A stretch of DNA of 64,000 bases from Ornithinimicrobium cavernae (GCF_003121625.1 NZ_QDDJ01000015.1:83972-147971); one strand, 5' to 3'; positions 41,064 through 51,192 are shown, counted from the first letter of the stretch. The notes: generated by a model from the sequence alone, not told the origin. Numbers and translations are program-made.

Positions 41064-42008
41064 ATGAGCTACGAGATCCTCCTCTACCCGCGCACGCCCG
41101 GACAGGACTGGGTGGAGGTCCTCGACGCCGACGAGGCCGACGGTCCGGAGATGGACCTGGCGACCCTCAACCGCGGTGTCGCCACCTTCCGCCGCATCGA
41201 GGCGCGCCTGCGCGAGCAGCTCACCGAGCCGGTGCGGACCTGGGTCGCCGAGGAGGTCGGCGGCGATGTCCTCGGCGAGCTTCAGACGAGGGACAGCGGG
41301 TTGCGGGTGGACCTCTATGACCGGTCGGCCGCGGTCTCCGCGCCCTACGGTGGCCTGTCCGACCCGGTGCACGACCTGGTGCGTCAGGCGGTGGAGGTCG
41401 TCGCCGCCGAGACCGGTTACGAGGCCTATGACCCGCAGGTGGGCGCTACCTGGGACGGCAGCTTCGATGAGGAGGCCGGGCAGGCGTCGCTGTCCCGGGT
41501 CAGCGACCGGAACGACCTCTGGGCGGAGGCGGACCCCGGCACGCCCGACGAGGACGGCGCATCCCCCGACACTGCGACGCCCACCCCGCCCGAGGGCACG
41601 GTCGTGGACGACGAGGACCAGGACGGCTCGCTGGATCCCCGGGCGGAGCGCGCCCGACTCATCCAGGAACGCCGCCAGCAGCTCCTGGAGGAGCGACGCA
41701 AGCCTGCCGCCCTGCGGCGCCGGGGCTGGTTCTACGCGATCTTCGGCACGATCGTCATCGTCATCGGTCTGATGCGCCTGTTCGCCGGCCAGACCGAGCT
41801 CCTCACCTGGCTGTTCCTGGTGGTCGGCGTCTTCGAGGCCGGCGGCGCCTGGGTCATGTTCTCCCAGGCCAGGCGGGCGCAGCAGCAGGACCAGCAGTCC
41901 AGCGACCCGGCGCAGGCTGCCGAGACCCCCGGCTCCTTCGGCGAGCACTCCCCCGGCACCACAGACGAGGGGCCGGACAACGGGCCGGACGACACGACCC
42001 CGCGCTGA
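41064..42008 (+). CDS. Hypothetical protein with C-terminal two-helix membrane anchor
   Basis: 314 aa. Residues 1-130 form a globular, acidic domain (MSYEILLYPRTPGQDWVEVL start) with a conserved-looking GYEAYDPQVGATWDG. After a disordered acidic/Pro stretch and a basic coiled segment (ERARLIQERRQQLLEERRK) come two membrane helices near 238-282, then an acidic low-complexity tail. Unknown function. Confidence 0.68.
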   Translation: MSYEILLYPRTPGQDWVEVLDADEADGPEMDLATLNRGVATFRRIEARLREQLTEPVRTWVAEEVGGDVLGELQTRDSGLRVDLYDRSAAVSAPYGGLSDPVHDLVRQAVEVVAAETGYEAYDPQVGATWDGSFDEEAGQASLSRVSDRNDLWAEADPGTPDEDGASPDTATPTPPEGTVVDDEDQDGSLDPRAERARLIQERRQQLLEERRKPAALRRRGWFYAIFGTIVIVIGLMRLFAGQTELLTWLFLVVGVFEAGGAWVMFSQARRAQQQDQQSSDPAQAAETPGSFGEHSPGTTDEGPDNGPDDTTPR

Positions 42009-42146
42009 GCCCGCCCGGCCCGAGTGCCTCGCCACCACCTCCGCACGGGCCCACCAGCAGGGTGGCTGCCCGGTGGCGGTGGTCCTGACCTGGTCCTAGC
42101 GTCGGAGGGGTCGGGCCGGCCCGACCGGCCCGGGAGAGGACGAGTC

Positions 42147-42386
42147 ATGGCGACCTGCGAGGTCTGCGGCAACGACTACGACAAGAGCTTCGAGGTGATC
42201 GCGGCCGGCAGCCGGCACGTGTTCGACAGCTTCGAGTGCGCGATCCACCTGATCGCCCCGGTCTGCGAGCACTGCGGCTGCAAGGTGATCGGCCACGGCA
42301 CGGAGGTGCAGGGCCGGTTCTACTGCTGCGCCCACTGCGCCAAGCAGAGCGAGGGAGACGTCGCGGTCGACGACCGTGCCGGTTGA
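42147..42386 (+). CDS. Small Cys-rich zinc-binding protein
   Basis: 79 aa with GAGAGGA before the ATG. Nine cysteines in zinc-ribbon-like groups: CEVC (4-7), Cys31, CEHCGC (40-45) and CCAHC (60-64). It resembles the small metallothionein-like or treble-clef proteins of actinobacteria. Probable metal binding; role unknown. Confidence 0.75.
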   Translation: MATCEVCGNDYDKSFEVIAAGSRHVFDSFECAIHLIAPVCEHCGCKVIGHGTEVQGRFYCCAHCAKQSEGDVAVDDRAG

Positions 42387-42400
42387 CTACCCGTCATGCA

Positions 42401-42420
42401 CGCCGGGAACCGCCCCGGCG
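42401..42420. terminator. Hairpin terminator between convergent genes
   Basis: CGCCGGG and CCCGGCG, 7-bp stem with 6-nt loop, lies between the Cys-rich gene and the stop of the TrmB-LuxR gene. Confidence 0.55.
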
Positions 42421-42422
42421 GC

Positions 42423-43424
42423 CTAGGCGAGCGGCTGGTCGCCGCCCCACCCGAGCTGCGCCAGCCGCATGCCCAGGTGCACCCGGTTGTCGACACCGAG
42501 ACTGCGCATCACGGCGTGGATCCGGCGCTGCACCGTGCGCTCCGCCACCCCGAGCTGCCGGCCGATCGCCTGGTTCGTGAGTCCTGCGACGACGAGCTGG
42601 ATGACCTGGTTCTCCAGCGGTGACAGGGCCAGCGCGCCCGGCAGCTGGGCGGACCCGTGGCGGCCAGCCTGCACCGGGACCGCCTGGCGCCACATCGCCT
42701 CGAACAGCAGCCGCAGCGAGACCAGCAGGGAGGAGGGGTGGATGACCGCGGCGGCCGTGATCGACTCCGGCGCGGTCTCCAGCGGCAGCATCGCGACCTG
42801 CCCGTCGCCCATCACCATCTTCAGCGGCAGCCCCGGGACCACCCGGGCCACCTCGCCCTCGCCCACCAGCGCGCGGATCGCCCGCAGCTTGCCGGGGATC
42901 TCCAGCGCCGACCGGTCATAGAGGCACCGGTAGCCCACCGACCCCGCCGCGAGCAGCTGGCTCTCCAGCGGGTTGCCGAGATCCTCTGCGGCATAGGGCG
43001 GGGTGTCGATGATCAGCACTTCCTGCGTCGCCGAGCGCTGGATCTGCTCGGAGCGCTGCAGGGTCGCCTCCCTCCCGACGACGATCTCGATCAGCTCCTC
43101 CGGCACGGTGGCCCGTCCCACGCGCCGCCACCGGTCACTCAGCTCCACCGCCTGGGCACGGACCCGCGCGATCTCGTCCTCTCTCGCCCGCGCGAGGTTG
43201 TCGAGGGCCACGTCCGGCACGACGGCGGCGTGGCGCATCGGCCGGCCGGTGAGGGTGGTGACCAGCCCCTTGGCCTCGAGCGCGGCCAGCACACTGGCCA
43301 CGGAACCGCCGTCGCCGGGCGCCCACTCCTGGGCGAGCTCCTGGGCGGTCGCGGCAGGCCGGTCGACGAGCAGCAGATAGAGCGCGCCCTCGTCGGCGCT
43401 GAGTCCCAGGACCGTCAGATCCAC
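42423..43424 (-). CDS. TrmB/LuxR-type regulator beside a subtilase
   Basis: 333 aa from a GTG. Residues 1-95 are a TrmB-like winged helix (LSADEGALYLLLVDRPAATAQEL), a middle alpha+beta domain follows, and the C-terminal 65 residues are a LuxR HTH (LSPLENQVIQLVVAGLTNQAIGRQLGVAERTVQRRI). Divergent from the large secreted subtilisin gene, a pairing frequently seen in actinobacteria, so it may control the protease. Confidence 0.85.
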   Translation of the reverse strand: MDLTVLGLSADEGALYLLLVDRPAATAQELAQEWAPGDGGSVASVLAALEAKGLVTTLTGRPMRHAAVVPDVALDNLARAREDEIARVRAQAVELSDRWRRVGRATVPEELIEIVVGREATLQRSEQIQRSATQEVLIIDTPPYAAEDLGNPLESQLLAAGSVGYRCLYDRSALEIPGKLRAIRALVGEGEVARVVPGLPLKMVMGDGQVAMLPLETAPESITAAAVIHPSSLLVSLRLLFEAMWRQAVPVQAGRHGSAQLPGALALSPLENQVIQLVVAGLTNQAIGRQLGVAERTVQRRIHAVMRSLGVDNRVHLGMRLAQLGWGGDQPLA

Positions 43425-43552
43425 CGTGCGTGACCTCCCGTGTGACCGGTCGCGGACAGTGTCCGGAACACGACCCGGATCACACTAGTGCACCGCCGAC
43501 GGCGCTGACATGCTGCGAAACGACCCGTTCCCCAGCACCCCGGAGTTGCGCG

Positions 43553-46500
43553 ATGTCACACGGTCAGCCCCGCCCCGTCCCCCGGACCCGTCGCCGCTCC
43601 CTGGCTGTCGCGGCCGTCGCCGTTGTGGGCACCGCCCTCGGCCTGGCAGCCCCGGGCGCTGCGGTGTCGCCCCCGTCCACGGACGACGTCGCAGGCACCA
43701 CCGCCACGAGCCCGGACACCGCGACGGTCGACACGGTCGCCCTGGTCACCGGGGACCGCGTGCGGGTGACGACCACGGCGGACGGCACCCACCTGGCCAC
43801 GCTGCTCCCGTCCGAGGACGGGACGCGCAGCACCGCCCGCGTCGTCGAGGAGGGCGAGGACGTCTACGTCATCCCCTGGCGGGCCGAACCGCACCTGGCC
43901 TCGGGCCTGCTCGATCGCGAGCTGTTCAACGTCACGGCCCTCCGGGACCGCGGGACCGACTCCGCCGGCATCCCGCTCATCGTGGAGTATGCCGAGGCGT
44001 CGGTCAGCGCGCGCGGGTTCGCCCCCGCAGCGCCCCGGCACAGCGAGGTGACGGCGACCCTGGAGAGCATCGGTGCGGTCGCGGTGGAGGTCGCCCCCAC
44101 CGACGCCGACGCGTTCTGGCAGGACCTCGTCCCTGGCCTGGAGCGGGCCGGGGCGGCGCGCACCGCGTCCGCGGGCGGCATCGCACGGGTCTGGCTGGAC
44201 CCGCTCATCGAGGCCGACCTCACCGAGTCCGTCCCCCAGATCGGCGCCCCCACCGCGTGGGCGGCCGGCTTCGACGGCGCCGGCACGACGGTCGCCGTCC
44301 TCGACACCGGCTTCGACCCCGACCACCCGGACCTGGCCGGTCAGGTGGTCGGGTCCAGCGACTTCAGCGGCACGGGGATCGTCGACGGGCACGGCCACGG
44401 CACCCACGTGGCCTCCACCGTCGCCGGCACCGGCATCGGCTCCGAGGCCGGCTACGTCGGCGTGGCCCCGGGCGCCGACCTGCTCATCGGCAAGGTGATG
44501 ACCAACGACGGCACCGGCGAGGGATCCTGGCTCATCGACGCGATGGAGTGGGCCGCCGCCGAGGGCGCCGACGTGGTGAACATGAGCCTGTCCACGGAGG
44601 TCACCGACGGCACGGACCCGATCAGCCAGGCGGTGAACCAGCTGTCCGCCCAGACCGACACCCTGTTCGTGGCGACCTCCGGCAACACCGGGGAGGAGCT
44701 GCTGAGCACGAGGGCACCGGGCAGTGCGGACTCCGCACTGTCGGTCGCCGCCGTCGACAAGGCCGACGCGATGGCGTGGTTCTCCAGCCGCGGACCACGG
44801 TTCGGTGACTACGCCCTCAAGCCCGACCTGGCGGCCCCGGGCGTGGACATCGTCGCGGCCCGGGCGGCCGGCACGACCCTCGGACAGCCGGTCGACGACC
44901 TGTATGTCGCCGCGTCCGGCACCTCGATGGCCGCACCCCACATCGCCGGCGCGGCCGCCCTCCTCAAGCAGGCCCGACCCGGCTGGGACGGCGAGCGGCT
45001 CAAGGAGGCGCTGATGAGCTCGTCCCTCGAGCTGACCGGCGCGAGCGTGTATGACGCGGGGTCCGGTCGCGTGGACGTCGCCCGGGCAGTGGCCCAGCAG
45101 GTGACGGCCACCGGGTCGGTGAGCTACGGCATACTCCCCTTCACCGAGGCACCCGTCGAGCCGGTGACCTCCACGATCACCTACCGCAACGACGGGCCCA
45201 CCGAGCTGACCCTCGACCTGGCACTGTCGGCGCAGACCACCACGGGCACGGCCGCGCCGGACGGCATGTTCACCCTGGGGGCGAGCTCCGTGACCGTGCC
45301 GGCCGGAGGCTCCGCGGACGTGACCCTGACCCTCGACGGCAACCTGGGTGCGGCCGCCCTGTACGACGGCGACGTCACCGCCACCTCCGGCGACACCATG
45401 GTCCACACGGTCTTCGGCGTCTTCAAGGAGCCGGACCTGGTCGACGTGGTGATCGAGGGCGTCAACCCCGACGGGACGCCCGCGGGCGCGGGCAGCTCGG
45501 TCGACCTGTGGAGCCTGGACACCGACGAGACCGTGACCGGCTACTTCGGCGGCAAGGGCGGGCCCGGCCCGGCCGTGGTCACCGTGCCCGTCGGCACCTA
45601 CAGCCTGACCAGCTTCCTCTGGATGACCGACGACGCCGGCCGCTTCGGACTGGACGTGTCGATGGTCAGCCGGCCCGAGATCGAGCTGACCGAGGACACG
45701 ACCATCGTGCTCGACGCCCGGGACGCCGAGCTGTGGAACCCACGGACCCCCCAGCCGACCGAGTCGCGGGAGCTGACGCTGGGCTACCACCGGGCCTCGG
45801 AGAACCACTCCTACGACGTCCACTACCTGATGGACCGCTACGTGGACAACGTCTACCTCAGCCCCACTGAGGAGGTCGCCCGCGGTGAGTTCGAGGTGTC
45901 CTCGCACTGGGAGCTCTACGCCCCCGAGTTCGGGATGAGCCTGTCCGACAACGGGACCGGCGTCGCGGCGGAGTACACCATCGGCTCGCCACGCCTGGAC
46001 GGGGAGCACGCGTTCGCGATGGTGGACGCCGGCACCGGCACCCCCGAGGAGGTGGCCGCGCTCGACCTGGACGGCAGGCTGGCGCTCATCGAGTACAGCG
46101 ACGGCATCCCGGTCGGCAACCAGGTCGAGAACGTCGCCGCCGCGGGGGCGGCAGCCGCCGTCGTCTACTACAACCAGCCCGGCTTCTTCCTCGACGGCGT
46201 GCCCTCACACTCGCCGATCCCCTCGTTCACCACGGAGCAGGGTCAGGGCCACGAGCTGCTCGCGGCCGCTGCCGAGGGCCAGCAGCTCCTGGTCACGGCG
46301 ACCGCGGAGAGTCCCTACACCTACGACCTGTTCCCGTACTACGCCGGGACCGTCCCGGAGACTCTGGACACCAGGGTGCGGCACGGCGAGCTGGCCCGCG
46401 TCGACGCGACGTACTACAGCTCCGGCAGCACCCAGCAGGGTGCGGAGATCCTGTTCCCACGACGGCCCCACGACTCCTTCGTGCTGCGCCAGGCGCAGGC

Positions 46501-47335
46501 GGTCGCGGTCCCGTCGCAGCGCGCCGAGTGGGTCACGCCCGGCGAGGTCATCTGGCAGCCGTTCACCTGGGCGACGCTCGCCCAGCAGGGCGGCATGATC
46601 GGCGCGGACCGCTCCTACGCCACGGGTGAGCGCCGGGACGAGGGCTGGTTCTCCCCCGTCCTGCGTCCCGGTGTGCCCTCCGTGGGTGATGCCGACGACG
46701 CCGACTGGGGCCTTCCCGGCTACCGCGAGGGCGACCAGTTCATGATCCAGGTGCGGCCGCTGATGGACGCCGACGAGCACTTCTCGGAGCGTGGCGGGGA
46801 GCAGTCCTCCCGCCTCCTCGCCGACGGCGAGCTCCTCGCGGAGAAGAGCGGACTGGAAGGTGCCTGGCCAGCACTCGCTGGCGACACGGCATACCGGCTC
46901 GAGCTCGAGGCGGACCAGCACGACCCCTGGTGGCAGCACTCGACCACCACGCACACCGCCTGGGAGTTCACCTCCGGCCGACCCGGCAACGGCGAGCGCG
47001 AGCTGCTGGACCTGCTCCAGGTGGACTACCGCGTCGCGACCGACCTGCAGGGCCTGGTGCCGCGCGGCAGGCCGACCACGCTCGGGGTGGCGGTCTACCC
47101 GCAGGGCAGGCCGGCGCAGGCCGCCGACGTCGACCTGACGCTGAGCGTCTCCTACGACGACGGCCAGACCTGGACCGACCTCGACAAGGTCAGGCCGGTC
47201 GGGGACGGCACGTTCGAGGCGAGGGTGAGGCACCCGAAGGGCGCCGAGCACGTCAGCCTCAGGGTCGTCGCCACCCAGGACGACGGGACGTCGGTCGAGC
47301 AGACCGTCCTGCGGGCCTTCGGGGTCGGGCGCTGA
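43553..47335 (+). CDS. Large secreted subtilisin-family serine peptidase
   Basis: 1260 aa from ATG 43553 with GGAG 8 nt upstream. A long basic N-terminus and hydrophobic segment (RRRSLAVAAVAVVGTALGLAAPG) form the signal peptide. Catalytic residues are Asp251 in VAVLDTGFDPDHPD, His282 in GHGHGTHVAS and Ser458 in GTSMAAPHIAGA. C-terminal to this are fibronectin-like and Ig-like regions and a PA-like domain near 820-930. An exported protease, probably with a propeptide before the catalytic domain. Confidence 0.93.
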   Translation: MSHGQPRPVPRTRRRSLAVAAVAVVGTALGLAAPGAAVSPPSTDDVAGTTATSPDTATVDTVALVTGDRVRVTTTADGTHLATLLPSEDGTRSTARVVEEGEDVYVIPWRAEPHLASGLLDRELFNVTALRDRGTDSAGIPLIVEYAEASVSARGFAPAAPRHSEVTATLESIGAVAVEVAPTDADAFWQDLVPGLERAGAARTASAGGIARVWLDPLIEADLTESVPQIGAPTAWAAGFDGAGTTVAVLDTGFDPDHPDLAGQVVGSSDFSGTGIVDGHGHGTHVASTVAGTGIGSEAGYVGVAPGADLLIGKVMTNDGTGEGSWLIDAMEWAAAEGADVVNMSLSTEVTDGTDPISQAVNQLSAQTDTLFVATSGNTGEELLSTRAPGSADSALSVAAVDKADAMAWFSSRGPRFGDYALKPDLAAPGVDIVAARAAGTTLGQPVDDLYVAASGTSMAAPHIAGAAALLKQARPGWDGERLKEALMSSSLELTGASVYDAGSGRVDVARAVAQQVTATGSVSYGILPFTEAPVEPVTSTITYRNDGPTELTLDLALSAQTTTGTAAPDGMFTLGASSVTVPAGGSADVTLTLDGNLGAAALYDGDVTATSGDTMVHTVFGVFKEPDLVDVVIEGVNPDGTPAGAGSSVDLWSLDTDETVTGYFGGKGGPGPAVVTVPVGTYSLTSFLWMTDDAGRFGLDVSMVSRPEIELTEDTTIVLDARDAELWNPRTPQPTESRELTLGYHRASENHSYDVHYLMDRYVDNVYLSPTEEVARGEFEVSSHWELYAPEFGMSLSDNGTGVAAEYTIGSPRLDGEHAFAMVDAGTGTPEEVAALDLDGRLALIEYSDGIPVGNQVENVAAAGAAAAVVYYNQPGFFLDGVPSHSPIPSFTTEQGQGHELLAAAAEGQQLLVTATAESPYTYDLFPYYAGTVPETLDTRVRHGELARVDATYYSSGSTQQGAEILFPRRPHDSFVLRQAQAVAVPSQRAEWVTPGEVIWQPFTWATLAQQGGMIGADRSYATGERRDEGWFSPVLRPGVPSVGDADDADWGLPGYREGDQFMIQVRPLMDADEHFSERGGEQSSRLLADGELLAEKSGLEGAWPALAGDTAYRLELEADQHDPWWQHSTTTHTAWEFTSGRPGNGERELLDLLQVDYRVATDLQGLVPRGRPTTLGVAVYPQGRPAQAADVDLTLSVSYDDGQTWTDLDKVRPVGDGTFEARVRHPKGAEHVSLRVVATQDDGTSVEQTVLRAFGVGR

Positions 47336-47367
47336 ACTCGCGTCTGGTCAGCGGCCGCGCGCGGGTC

Positions 47368-47380
47368 TAGCCTCGGGTGC
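47368..47380 (+). promoter_or_regulatory. -10 element, leaderless LuxR-type gene
   Basis: TAGCCT at 47368-47373 is 7 nt from the GTG at 47381; no ribosome site. Confidence 0.45.
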
Positions 47381-49009
47381 GTGGAGCACCCGACGGCTGC
47401 GCCCGACAGTCGCACCCTTGCTCGCGAGGCCCACCGACGTGAGGACTGGCCGGTCGCCTCGGCCTCGTTTGCCGCCGCGGGCGAGGGCGCGCTGACCGCG
47501 GACGATCTCGCTGCCTACGGCGGGAGCGAGTTCTGGCTGGGCCACATGGGCGACAGCATGCGGCTGTGCGCGGCCGCCTACGACGCCTACCGTGCCGAGT
47601 CGCGACCGGCCGACGCCGCGATCTCGGCGGTCTTCCTGGGGATCCTCCACCTGGCCATGGGTGACGAGCCTCAGGGGACGGGCTGGATCGGTCGCGCCGG
47701 ACGTCTCGTCGCCGACCTCCCCGAGTGTGCCGCCCACGGCTACGTGCTGTTCACGACCGAGGTGGTGCCGAACCTGCTGCGCGGCCGCCCTGCGGAGGCG
47801 GCGACGGCGGCGCGACGGATCCAGGACCTCGGGCGGCGGTTGGGTGAGACCGACCTGATCACCATCGGCATCCACTCCGAGGGGCGGGCCCTGCTCAGGT
47901 CCGGCCAGCCGGCCGACGGGCTCGCCCTCATGGACGAGGCGATGATGAGCGTCCTGGACGGTCGGCTCACCCCGTTCAACCAGTGGACGCTCTACTGCTT
48001 CACGCTGGAGGCCTGCCACGAGGTCGGCGACGTCCGCCGGATGAGCCGCTGGACCGAGCTCACCGAGCAGTGGCTCGCCACCCGGCCCGCCGCGAGTGCG
48101 CTCGGCCCGGCTTTCGGGGGCATGTGTGCCGTCCACCGCGCGCAGCTCCATCTGCTCCACGGCACGTGGGACGAGGCCGAGCGCGCGGCCCTCGTCGCGG
48201 CACAGGTCGAGGGCGTGCGCCTCGACTACGCCGCGGAGGCCTGGTATGTCATCGCCGAGTCCCGGAGACTGCGCGGCGTGCCGGGAGCCGCTGAGGCCTA
48301 CGACGAGGCCCACTCCCGCGGCCGCAACCCTCAACCGGGGCGGGCTCTGCTGCGCCTCGCCGACGGTGACGCAGAAGGGGCGCACCGCTCCGTCAGGTCG
48401 GCGCTCGCCGCGGCGGGCGACGACCCCCTGCGCCGGGTGCCGCTGTGTGCGGCGGCAGTCGAGACCGCTCTGGCGGCTGGCCGGATCGGCGATGCCGACG
48501 CCGCGGTGAGCGAGCTCGAGCAGACGGCGTCGTCGTGGGGAACCTCCGGGCTGAGAGCCGTGGCGACAGCTGCGCGGGGCGCCGTGCTGCTTGCCGAGGA
48601 GCGGGTCGTCGAGGCGCTCCCCGTGCTCACCGACGCCTGCCGGCGCTGGCAGGAGCTCGGGGCCGTGTACGACGCGGCCCGCACCTGTGCCAGCCTCGCG
48701 GAGGCCTACCGTGCCCTGGGGGACGAGGAGTCGGCCAGGGCCGAGACTGCTCTCGCGGAGGCGACCTACCAGCGGCTGCGCGCCCGCCGGACGCCGTCGG
48801 ATGCACCGGACGGTCTGACCGATCGGGAGTGCGAGGTGTTGGTGCAGGTGGCCGAAGGGCGCTCCAACCAGCAGATCGCCGAGGTGCTCTCCATCAGCGA
48901 CCGCACGGTGGCGCGGCACCTGACCAACATCTTCCACAAGATCTGCGTCACCTCGCGCACCCAGGCGGTCCGCTACGCCATCGACCACGGCCTGGTCACG
49001 ACGCGATAG
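47381..49009 (+). CDS. LuxR-type regulator with TPR-like helical repeat region
   Basis: 542 aa from a leaderless GTG. Residues 15-470 are alpha-helical repeats, tetratricopeptide-like, without a P-loop ATPase domain. The C-terminal 60 residues are a LuxR HTH (LTDRECEVLVQVAEGRSNQQIAEVLSISDRTVARHLTNIF). It resembles the C-terminal half of LAL-type regulators. A hydrolase gene 126 bp downstream is a possible target. Confidence 0.87.
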   Translation: MEHPTAAPDSRTLAREAHRREDWPVASASFAAAGEGALTADDLAAYGGSEFWLGHMGDSMRLCAAAYDAYRAESRPADAAISAVFLGILHLAMGDEPQGTGWIGRAGRLVADLPECAAHGYVLFTTEVVPNLLRGRPAEAATAARRIQDLGRRLGETDLITIGIHSEGRALLRSGQPADGLALMDEAMMSVLDGRLTPFNQWTLYCFTLEACHEVGDVRRMSRWTELTEQWLATRPAASALGPAFGGMCAVHRAQLHLLHGTWDEAERAALVAAQVEGVRLDYAAEAWYVIAESRRLRGVPGAAEAYDEAHSRGRNPQPGRALLRLADGDAEGAHRSVRSALAAAGDDPLRRVPLCAAAVETALAAGRIGDADAAVSELEQTASSWGTSGLRAVATAARGAVLLAEERVVEALPVLTDACRRWQELGAVYDAARTCASLAEAYRALGDEESARAETALAEATYQRLRARRTPSDAPDGLTDRECEVLVQVAEGRSNQQIAEVLSISDRTVARHLTNIFHKICVTSRTQAVRYAIDHGLVTTR

Positions 49010-49135
49010 ACCTACGCAGAACCGCGTAGTGCCCGCTCACCAGGTTGGTCAATCGCTCCGATGCGGCCGCTGCGTCGGCCTGGCCAGCATGGGATCAGGC
49101 GCCGAACAGCGGCGCCACCCAGGAGAGGCACCCCC

Positions 49136-49987
49136 ATGTCTGAGTCACGGATCCACACGGTCGTCTCCACCGAGGGCACCGAGATCGCGGGCCGCGTTGT
49201 CGGTCAGGGACCACCTCTGGTCCTCGTGCACGGCGGGCCCGGCGACGGCGAGATCGCCTACACCGAGCTGCTCCCCCATCTCGCCGACCGGTTCACCTGC
49301 TACCTGCCCAGCACGCGCGGGAGAGGACTGTCCGGTGACCATCCGGACCACTCGCTGCCCCGCCTCCAGGAGGACGTCACCGCCTTCGTCGCCAGCGTCG
49401 GCGAACCGGTCGGCCTCGTGGGCTGGTCGGGCAGCGGGCCGTGGGTGCTCGGTGCGGCCGAGCAGACCGACAACGTGACCGCGGTCGCGGCCTGGGAGCC
49501 CGCCGGCTCCCTGGAGGCCTTCGGCGCCGACGGACTGGCCGACCTGGGCCGGTTCGGAGCGGCGGTCGAGCAGGTCGGCATCGCGGCGAACGATGGTCGT
49601 CTGGACGACGCGCTGCGCGCCTTCCTCATCGGGATCTGCAACGACGACGAGATCGCCGCCCTCGAGCGCACCGACTTCCACCAGCGTTGGGCAGCCGCGA
49701 TGCCGGGCCTGCTTGACTTCATGCAGCACGTCACGTCGACCCTGGACCCCGGGCCCTTCGCCACCCAGGCGCTCGCGCGGATCGCCGTGCCGGTGCTGGT
49801 GCTGACCGGCGCCGAGACGCTCCTGCCCACGATGTTCGGCAACGTGGCCCGGTTCGTCAGCACGCACGTCGCCGACGCGCAGGTGCGGGTCGTGCCCGGC
49901 GTTGGTCACTTCGCCCCTGTGGTCGCGCCCGAGGTGCTCGCCCACCAGCTGACCAGCTTCTTCGAGGCAGCTTTGCAGACCGCGTGA
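49136..49987 (+). CDS. Alpha/beta hydrolase
   Basis: 283 aa with AGGAGAGG before ATG 49136. HGGPGDGE oxyanion loop near 33-40, nucleophile Ser in GWSGSGPWV near 98 and His in PGVGHFAPV near 263. The acid residue is uncertain (LTGAETLLP). Broad esterase/epoxide hydrolase-like family. Probably regulated by the LuxR-type protein upstream. Confidence 0.83.
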   Translation: MSESRIHTVVSTEGTEIAGRVVGQGPPLVLVHGGPGDGEIAYTELLPHLADRFTCYLPSTRGRGLSGDHPDHSLPRLQEDVTAFVASVGEPVGLVGWSGSGPWVLGAAEQTDNVTAVAAWEPAGSLEAFGADGLADLGRFGAAVEQVGIAANDGRLDDALRAFLIGICNDDEIAALERTDFHQRWAAAMPGLLDFMQHVTSTLDPGPFATQALARIAVPVLVLTGAETLLPTMFGNVARFVSTHVADAQVRVVPGVGHFAPVVAPEVLAHQLTSFFEAALQTA

Positions 49988-50035
49988 TCTGGTTTGGTCA
50001 GGAGTGGAGCTCCCGGTGTGGCCGGGCCCAGGGCC

Positions 50036-50725
50036 TCACCACTTGTGCATCGTGCCGTGGGAGATGTTGTAGTACATGCCGATGTGGGTGTAGAAGTTCA
50101 TCGCTCCGAAGAGCAGGAACACGACGCCGCCGATGACCCACGCCCAGACGGCCCACCGCAGCAGGTGCGGGCGGTCGGTCCAGAGCGCGATCGCGAACAG
50201 GAGCGCTCCGACGGCTACGACGCCCCACAGCCCGCCGAGGAACAGCGCCTCGAGGATCGGCAGGTGGCCGAACCGGCCGCTGATCGGCTCCTCCGGAGGG
50301 GCCGCGCCGAGCTGGAAGCGGATGAAGGTGATGGCCAGCACGCCCATGCCCAGGCCGAGCGCGCCCACGAAGATGCCGGCCGGCTTCAGGGCCGAGAGCA
50401 CGGCCGCGTTCGCCTTCTCGATCGGCTCGGAGAACAGCGACCGGTGACGCCACAGATAGATGGCGGCGAACAGCAGGAGGGCGCCGAAGCCGGCAGCGGG
50501 CTGGCCGAAGGCGATGTTCGCGTACTCGAAGCCGTCGCCACCGAAGGGCCAGGTCACCGTGGTGTGTAGGCCCAGCACCAACAGCAGCAGGCCACTGACG
50601 CCGAAGAAGGCAGCCCACCCCTCACTGTCGATCTGCTTGTTGCGGATCAGGTAGGACAGGAATGCTGCGAAACCCAGCAGGCCCGCCCCGGCCGTGACGG
50701 CCACCAACTCGTTATAGACGACCAC
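50036..50725 (-). CDS. DUF981-like integral membrane protein
   Basis: 229 aa from a GTG with AAGGAGAGG upstream. Seven hydrophobic segments, with ANIAFGQPAAGFGALLL and FGAMNFYTHIGMYYNISHG. It resembles the DUF981 membrane family of unknown function. Upstream on its strand lies TTGGAC - 17 nt - AATAAC as a possible promoter. Confidence 0.68.
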   Translation of the reverse strand: MVVYNELVAVTAGAGLLGFAAFLSYLIRNKQIDSEGWAAFFGVSGLLLLVLGLHTTVTWPFGGDGFEYANIAFGQPAAGFGALLLFAAIYLWRHRSLFSEPIEKANAAVLSALKPAGIFVGALGLGMGVLAITFIRFQLGAAPPEEPISGRFGHLPILEALFLGGLWGVVAVGALLFAIALWTDRPHLLRWAVWAWVIGGVVFLLFGAMNFYTHIGMYYNISHGTMHKW

Positions 50726-51192
50726 GTCGCCTCTCCTTCCCTCACCCCGAGAGCTGTTATTGAATTGTGCACTACTTTGTCCAACACCCTTGTGCCTCGG
50801 CCCATTCCGGGGGGGACCTGCCCGCGCACCGCGGTGCCGGCTGGAAGATCCCCCCTCGAAAGGTCGCCGGACAAGCCGTGATCCTGTCAGGGTCTACCAG
50901 CGCGGCTCGGGTTCCGCGACTGGGTGCGACTCGACCAACTCACCCCTGTTGCCGGGGCCTCCCCACCCAAGCGCCACGCGCACTGCCCGACGAACTCCGG
51001 CAGACGTGGCGCCGAACTCGACCGCCTGAAGCCCCCAAGCCTACGTTCGGGTGAAACAACTGACCCGCGACCATGATTCAGGAATGGCCTTCGTGAATAT
51101 TCCCAAAATAGTAAAGCATAGGTATAGTGTTCGAATCACTCTGGCAAGCACTACGGAACAGTGCGGTCGACGACGGAATGGATGGGACTGCC
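50726..51192. other. 467-bp AT-richer gap with promoters for both flanking genes
   Basis: No credible gene. The left end holds the probable minus-strand promoter of the DUF981-like gene. The right end (51085-51130) is unusually AT-rich for this window and holds TATAGT at 51123-51128, the likely -10 of the Ltp-repeat gene, about 65 nt before its ATG. The middle shows ordinary non-coding GC-rich sequence. Confidence 0.55.
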
